This document shows positions 53,260 through 57,574 of a stretch of 57,574 bases of DNA, piece after piece. The position numbers were made by a program, and so were the translations under genes. Origin of the DNA: Ruegeria denitrificans (GTDB lineage Bacteria > Pseudomonadota > Alphaproteobacteria > Rhodobacterales > Rhodobacteraceae). The stretch covers positions 1 through 57,574 of the forward strand of contig NZ_CYUD01000019.1 in assembly GCF_001458295.1 (NCBI RefSeq). The letters run 5' to 3'. Positions within the stretch are counted from its first letter, which is position 1; each line of letters starts with the position of its first letter. The notes under the pieces were generated by a model. That model did not search any database and was not told the origin of the DNA. It saw only the letters and a list, made by a program, of their open reading frames with translations.

Positions 53260-54642
53260 ATGACGGAAATTAAATGCGTCTCGCCTATCAACGATGAAGT
53301 CTATGTGACCCGCCAGGCAATGACGAAAGATGAAGCGTTGTCACGCATTGAACGCAGCAAAGCTGCGGGCAAGGCTTGGGCTGCACGACCGGTGGCGGAA
53401 CGTCGTGATCTGGTTGTCAAAGCGATCAAACAGCTTGCCACGCATCGTGACGAATCTGCGTTGGCGGTGGCCAACATGATGGGTCGTCCGAAGGACTTGT
53501 TCTTTGAATTCAACGGCTGCATCGAGCGTGCCGAGTACATGGCCAAGATCGCCGAAGACACCTTGAAACCCATCGTGACAGAAGACAGCGACAGGTTCGA
53601 ACGCCGCATTGAGAAAGAACCGGTGGGCGTCGTCTTTATCGTCGCGCCGTGGAATTACCCGTTCCTGACAACCATCAATTCTCTGGTTCCAGCGTTGATT
53701 GCGGGTAATTCGGTCATCATGAAGCACGCTGCACAAACTCTGATCGCCGGCGAATTCATCGTGAAAGCCTTTGAAGAAGTGGGCTTCCCAGTTGATGTCC
53801 TGCAGAACGTGTTCTTTGACCACAGCACCACGTCCGAGTTGATTGGTGAAGGCCATTTTGGTTTTGTGAACTTCACAGGGTCGGTTGGCGGTGGCCAGGC
53901 GATGGAACGTGCTGCGGCTGGAACCTTTACCGCCGTCGGAACTGAACTCGGTGGCAAAGACCCGGCCTATGTGATGGACGACGCCAATCTGGACGCGGCC
54001 GTTGCTACATTGATGGATGGCGCCTTCTTCAACGCTGGCCAGTGCTGCTGTGGGATCGAACGCGTTTACGTTCATGAAAGCAAATTCGATGAATTCGTCG
54101 AAAAAGCAGTTGCTGAGGTGAACAAGCTGAAGTTGGGAAATCCCTTGGAAGAGGGCACGACCCTTGGGCCGATGGCCAATGTCCGGTTTGCGCAAGAAGT
54201 TCGGGATCAGGTCAAAGAGGCCATCGCCGACGGTGCGACAGCTCTGATTGATCCGGCCAATTTTCCTGCGGATGACGGTGGCGCCTATCTGGCACCGCAG
54301 ATCTTGGTGGATGTCACGCATGACATGCGCGTGATGCGGGATGAAAGCTTTGGCCCGGTTGTTGGTATCATGAAGGTTTCCTCAGATGAGGAGGCGATTG
54401 AGCTGATGAATGACAGTGAATTTGGTTTGACTGTCAGCCTTTGGACCGAAGATGCAGACCGCGCATCCAAAATTGGCACCCAGGTGGAAACCGGAACTGT
54501 CTTTATGAACCGGTGTGACTATCTGGATCCGGCCGTCTGTTGGACAGGTTGTAAGAATACAGGACGCGGCGCCACTCTGTCGGTGCTTGGGTATAACTCG
54601 CTCACTCGACCGAAATCGTACCACTTGAAAAAGGTGCTCTGA
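53260..54642 (+). CDS. NAD(P)-dependent aldehyde dehydrogenase
   Basis: A 460-aa enzyme of the ALDH superfamily. It has the VFIVAPWNYPF segment, FTGSVGGGQAMERAAAG in the cofactor site, the general-base Glu in GTELGGKDPAYV, and the nucleophile in NAGQCCCG (C263). It should oxidise the aldehyde formed by the upstream oxidase. It starts 20 bases after that gene behind GAGGAG. The three consecutive cysteines are unusual but occur in relatives of succinate-semialdehyde dehydrogenase. Confidence 0.92.
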   Translation: MTEIKCVSPINDEVYVTRQAMTKDEALSRIERSKAAGKAWAARPVAERRDLVVKAIKQLATHRDESALAVANMMGRPKDLFFEFNGCIERAEYMAKIAEDTLKPIVTEDSDRFERRIEKEPVGVVFIVAPWNYPFLTTINSLVPALIAGNSVIMKHAAQTLIAGEFIVKAFEEVGFPVDVLQNVFFDHSTTSELIGEGHFGFVNFTGSVGGGQAMERAAAGTFTAVGTELGGKDPAYVMDDANLDAAVATLMDGAFFNAGQCCCGIERVYVHESKFDEFVEKAVAEVNKLKLGNPLEEGTTLGPMANVRFAQEVRDQVKEAIADGATALIDPANFPADDGGAYLAPQILVDVTHDMRVMRDESFGPVVGIMKVSSDEEAIELMNDSEFGLTVSLWTEDADRASKIGTQVETGTVFMNRCDYLDPAVCWTGCKNTGRGATLSVLGYNSLTRPKSYHLKKVL

Positions 54643-54777
54643 ACGCCAGTAGCCAAGAAAGACGTTACCTCAAAGGTTAACATCTGTGTGCCCTGCGCTG
54701 TCACGTGCGGTGGTCAATGGAATTTCCCTCAACTAGGTCCGGCGTAATGCTGGACCGATTTTTTGGAGTCACAAAAG

Positions 54778-55134
54778 ATGAGCAACCAAACAATCACACG
54801 CATTGATCAGAACGTGCCTGTAATCGAAAGCGACATTTCCTCAGAGAAACTTGTATCAGGCAACGCTGCAACGAAGTTGTGGAATGCTTTTTCGGACAGC
54901 ACGGAACAGTTCCATGTGGGGCAATGGTCCAGCGAACCCTGCAAGTTGAATGTTAGCTATTCCGAAAATGAGCTTTGCGTTCTGGTCGAAGGAACGGCGA
55001 CCATCGAAAATCAGGATGGGGAAAGCTGGACCTATTCCGAAGGTGATGCATTTATCATCCCCGCCGGGTTCATAGGAACATGGGAATCTGTCACTGCAGT
55101 GCGCAAAATTTACGCCGCTTTTGAGTTGGCATAA
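54778..55134 (+). CDS. Cupin-domain protein (DUF861/EutQ-like)
   Basis: A 118-aa single-domain cupin. It has the family segments WSSEPCKLNVSYSENELCVLVEGTA and EGDAFIIPAGFIGTWES. The role is unknown; such cupins often accompany amine or amino-acid oxidation genes, and some bind metal or small ligands. The start has GGAG 10 bases upstream. A gap of 135 bases separates it from the dehydrogenase gene, so it may have its own promoter. Confidence 0.85.
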   Translation: MSNQTITRIDQNVPVIESDISSEKLVSGNAATKLWNAFSDSTEQFHVGQWSSEPCKLNVSYSENELCVLVEGTATIENQDGESWTYSEGDAFIIPAGFIGTWESVTAVRKIYAAFELA

Positions 55135-55215
55135 CCTGCGTTGGAAAGTTGCGGTTCCAAGCGGCCTTGGTCCTGGCGAGTGTCGATGGCAGCCTGAGCT
55201 GCAGTAGAAAAAAGT

Positions 55216-55239
55216 GAGCCCCCGATAAATCGGGGGCTC
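55216..55239 (-). terminator. Terminator for the amidotransferase gene
   Basis: GAGCCCCCGAT and ATCGGGGGCTC form a perfect 11-bp stem with a 2-base loop. On the minus strand it is followed by ACTTTTTTC, so it ends minus-strand transcription; it may also stop the convergent cupin transcript. Confidence 0.85.
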
Positions 55240-55266
55240 TGAAACCACAAGGTTGAAGGCGATTAG

Positions 55267-55998
55267 TTAGGATTTAGATGTCTTCGCCAATAGATGCTGT
55301 TTGATAAGATTGGCTAACATCGAACGGTTATCCTCAATCGCCATATTGAGTTGGCCCTGATCGACGTCCTCGTCCTTAAGTACGCTACCCCGCCGATTTT
55401 CCAGAAGGGCGCTCGCGTAGGGTTTGGAGAACTCCGGATGACCCTGAACCGTGATCGCGAAACCGGGATACCACAGGGCACCATGTTCGCAAAATTCTGT
55501 TGAGGCGATTGTCACGGCTCCCTCAGGGGCTTCTTCGACCTGATCCTGATGATAGGCTTGGATCGCTATCGTTTCAGGCACGCCGCCTAATTCTTCCGGC
55601 CAATTGATTGTCGAAGGGTATTGATGCACACCCAATCCCCAGCCTTTGTCGGATTTGCGTACCACACCACCCAAAGCTTGCGCGATGATCTGGTGACCGA
55701 AGCAAATGCCGAACATCAATTGGTTGGAGTCCCGCGCGTCGCGAATGAACTCCTCTAGCGGCGCGATCCAGGCATGGTCTTCGTAGGCTCCGAATTTGGA
55801 GCCAGTAATTATCCAAAGGTCCGCTTCCTTTGCACTTGATGGAAATTCATTGTCCAGCACGGCGTAAGAGGTGAAATCGGCATCAATCTCGCCCATCCAC
55901 TGACGCACCATACCCGGGTAGTCGCCATATTCCTGCGCCAACTCCACCGGCGGCCGACCTGTTTCAAGAATTCCAATGCGGATTTTCTTGTCGCTCAT
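55267..55998 (-). CDS. Class I glutamine amidotransferase-like hydrolase
   Basis: A 243-aa stand-alone GATase1 protein. It has IITGSKFGAYED, the nucleophile in MFGICFGHQIIAQALGG, YHQDQV, and the catalytic His in VQGHPEF. Its place in a cluster with PuuA- and PuuB-like enzymes suggests it releases glutamate from a gamma-glutamylated intermediate, as PuuD does, although it looks closer to the GuaA-like group than to PuuD. The ATG at 55998 has AGGA 9 bases before it. It lies 135 bases after the glutamine-synthetase-like gene. Confidence 0.87.
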   Translation of the reverse strand: MSDKKIRIGILETGRPPVELAQEYGDYPGMVRQWMGEIDADFTSYAVLDNEFPSSAKEADLWIITGSKFGAYEDHAWIAPLEEFIRDARDSNQLMFGICFGHQIIAQALGGVVRKSDKGWGLGVHQYPSTINWPEELGGVPETIAIQAYHQDQVEEAPEGAVTIASTEFCEHGALWYPGFAITVQGHPEFSKPYASALLENRRGSVLKDEDVDQGQLNMAIEDNRSMLANLIKQHLLAKTSKS

Positions 55999-56133
55999 AT
56001 TGTTTCCTGTTCTGTTTCTAAAGTGATGCCAATGTTGTAGCCAAAGCGAGTTTCCTTCAGCTTTGAATCCCAACGAAAGTGCTGTTGCCCAGCAAATTAA
56101 CTTTCCTTGTTACGGCATCACTGGATTTTCTTT

Positions 56134-57474
56134 TCACATCCGGCTGAGATAATATGTGTATTCTGCGGGTGAGATCGGATCCAATATGGTCGCAATTTCG
56201 TCGCGTTTTACTGCCGAGTACACTTCGCGGTAATCTCCGAAGCAATCGGCGGCGACATCCGAGCCGGAAAACCGTTCCACGGCAAGTGACCAGTCATGCC
56301 CAAGCGGCGCTGCGGGTACACATTCGGGATCATCCAGAGGAAGTGATAAGGACGGAGCTGTTGTCAGCCCATGAAGCATTCCGCCGAGAATTGCAGTTAG
56401 GACCAGATATGGATTGGTATCTGCCCCACTAATACGGTGTTCAAGTCGCGCACCCGGGCCCTTGATCTCGGGCAGTCGGACCGACGCCGCCCGGTTGTCG
56501 AGACCCCAATCGGGTGTCGCCGGCGCGAAACTGTTAGGTTTAAATCGACGATAAGAGTTTGCGTGGGGGGCAAAGATCGCTTGCAGGTCGCGCATACTGT
56601 CAATCACCCCCGCCACCGCGTTCCGCAAGTTCTGCGCAATATCTCCATCTTTGGCGGGCGAAAAGATGTTTTGGCCGTCCCGATCTATCACCGATGCATG
56701 AACATGCATGCCATTGCCTGGTTGATCGGCATATGGCTTGGCCATGAAGGTTGCCTCATATCCATGGCTGTCAACGATGCCGCGCACCAAACGTCGAAAC
56801 AGGATGGCCGTTTCTGCTGCCGCCAATGCGTCATCCGTGTGGTGAAAGTTGATCTCGAATTGGCCCTGGCCATACTCTGCGATCAAAGTGTCAGTTGCCA
56901 GTCCTTGCGCTATACTAGCCGCCATAATGTCATTGAGGATCACTTCGCGTTTGGCAAGAAGCTCCATATCGTAGTTCTGCGCGTCAGGGCTAAACGACGG
57001 CGGTGTCGGCGCTTCTGCCCGCTCCGAGCGTGCACGCAAGATGTAGAATTCTAGCTCTGTGGCTACAACTGGCCGCCAACCGTGGTCTTTGAAACGCGTT
57101 AGCATCCGTTGCAGCAGGGCCCTCGGAGAGTTGGTGCTAATCGCGCCACTTTTGTCGGTCATCTCAACCAACACCTGCGCCACGTTTCCTCGCAGCCAAG
57201 GCGCTGGTTTCAGCGTTCCTTCAATTGGAACAAGAACGCCGTCAGGGTCACCAACCTCAATGCCCAGGCCGGTTTCCGCAACTTCATTGCCCATTATGGC
57301 CGGTGCGTAGGTGGACAGGGGAAGGCGCACCGCCCCCTTTTCTAGCTTGTCGGCCCCATCGCCTGGTAACCATTTGCCTCGGAGCACGGCATTGAGATCG
57401 CAGAGCAACAGCTCAACCCGGTCAGGTGTTCCGCTCTCGGCGCAAAAGGCTTTGTAGTCATTAGTAAAACTCAT
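56134..57474 (-). CDS. puuA: Glutamine synthetase-family ligase (gamma-glutamylputrescine synthetase-like)
   Basis: A 446-aa member of the glutamine synthetase superfamily. The N-terminal beta-grasp half is followed by the catalytic half with VVATELEFYIL, GQGQFEINFHHTDDALAAA, GNGMHVHASV, and the substrate and ATP site NSYRRFKPNSFAPATPDWG with NRAASVRLP. It should join glutamate to an amine with ATP. Its sequence fits the PuuA branch, and the oxidase, dehydrogenase and amidotransferase nearby complete a glutamylated-putrescine route. Its ATG overlaps the stop of the upstream gene by 4 bases. Confidence 0.88.
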   Translation of the reverse strand: MSFTNDYKAFCAESGTPDRVELLLCDLNAVLRGKWLPGDGADKLEKGAVRLPLSTYAPAIMGNEVAETGLGIEVGDPDGVLVPIEGTLKPAPWLRGNVAQVLVEMTDKSGAISTNSPRALLQRMLTRFKDHGWRPVVATELEFYILRARSERAEAPTPPSFSPDAQNYDMELLAKREVILNDIMAASIAQGLATDTLIAEYGQGQFEINFHHTDDALAAAETAILFRRLVRGIVDSHGYEATFMAKPYADQPGNGMHVHASVIDRDGQNIFSPAKDGDIAQNLRNAVAGVIDSMRDLQAIFAPHANSYRRFKPNSFAPATPDWGLDNRAASVRLPEIKGPGARLEHRISGADTNPYLVLTAILGGMLHGLTTAPSLSLPLDDPECVPAAPLGHDWSLAVERFSGSDVAADCFGDYREVYSAVKRDEIATILDPISPAEYTYYLSRM

Positions 57475-57574
57475 GCACGATGATCCGCTTTTTGTTCTTC
57501 CTGTTGCTTTTTTAGTGATGCCCGTTTTGTGACCAGCGACGCGGTGATGACACCGACCGTGACGATCGCGATCA
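57471..57574 (-). CDS. C-terminal end of a membrane protein, probably a permease (partial)
   Basis: Only the last 34 codons are in the window. They read IAIVTVGVITASLVTKRAS, a final membrane helix, followed by a charged tail KKQQEEQKADHRA. The stop overlaps the start of the PuuA-like gene by 4 bases, so it belongs to that operon. An amino-acid or polyamine permease is likely from context, but the fragment alone does not prove the family. Confidence 0.6.
   Translation of the reverse strand, partial: IAIVTVGVITASLVTKRASLKKQQEEQKADHRA

Noticed and set aside
1..57574. CRISPR arrays, tRNA, rRNA and replication origins
   Set aside because: Looked for by eye and not found. The only regular direct repeats are the CGTGCA array, the TGCGAACT copies and the in-gene repeats, none of CRISPR type.

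Overview
The window looks like a chromosomal or large-replicon segment of a marine alphaproteobacterium of the Rhodobacterales (Roseobacter group). The protein families point there: a type I secretion exporter with RTX and other secreted proteins, a BTLCP peptidase, a CbiM protein behind a cobalamin riboswitch, a polyamine-oxidation cluster, NCS1 permeases, DUF2938, and many gene remnants between intact operons. No rRNA, tRNA, CRISPR array or complete insertion sequence was seen. All family names are by recognition of motifs; no database search was run.

Region 1 (1-14.4 kb): a SABATH-type methyltransferase gene, then a convergent OmpR-type response regulator and histidine kinase, then a type I secretion ABC transporter and HlyD adaptor. 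Three candidate secreted proteins follow: an acidic, proline-rich, cysteine-containing tandem-repeat protein (217 aa), an RTX protein (919 aa) and an 856-aa protein with an unknown N-terminal domain and about five degenerate modules. The repeat protein and the RTX gene share an identical 23-bp element at the same distance from their start codons. A related copy lies in inverted orientation before the exporter. This looks like one co-regulated secretion system, plausibly driven by the adjacent two-component system.

Region 2 (14.7-25.3 kb): small metabolic and regulatory islands. They comprise a methyltransferase; a divergent Rid-family/WYL-regulator pair around a 21-bp palindrome; a divergent MerR/DUF2938 pair with a SoxR-like spacer promoter; an SDR gene killed by a stop codon and an IS6-type insertion; two NCS1 permeases divergent from a resolvase-like protein that has lost catalytic residues, with four CGTGCA hexamers spaced exactly 12 bp between them; an IS3 remnant; and a BTLCP peptidase.

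Region 3 (25.3-35.1 kb): a metal and envelope-thiol island. It holds CbiM under a B12 riboswitch, an L,D-transpeptidase, a small lipoprotein, a heavy-metal P-type ATPase, a 54-aa membrane protein, and an operon of SCO, DsbB, DsbA, a PCuAC chaperone with an in-frame stop, a second SCO and an M23 peptidase, next to a MerR regulator. Three near-identical MerR-type promoters with 19-bp spacers precede the transpeptidase, the ATPase and the SCO/Dsb operon, so these appear to form one regulon.

Region 4 (35.2-47.3 kb): a truncated PhnE permease remnant, then a long minus-strand operon: CocE-type hydrolase, peptide-type ABC transporter (binding protein, two permeases, two ATPases), YtcJ-like amidohydrolase and M81 (MlrC-like) peptidase, with a divergent XRE regulator. 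It looks like uptake and hydrolysis of a peptide or amide compound.

Region 5 (47.3-57.6 kb): remnants of pseudoazurin, Lrp and AraC genes around a BKACE enzyme, then an MFS transporter, a TetR regulator, and a putrescine-utilisation-like cluster (PuuB-like oxidase, aldehyde dehydrogenase, cupin, glutamine amidotransferase, PuuA-like ligase, and the end of a probable permease).
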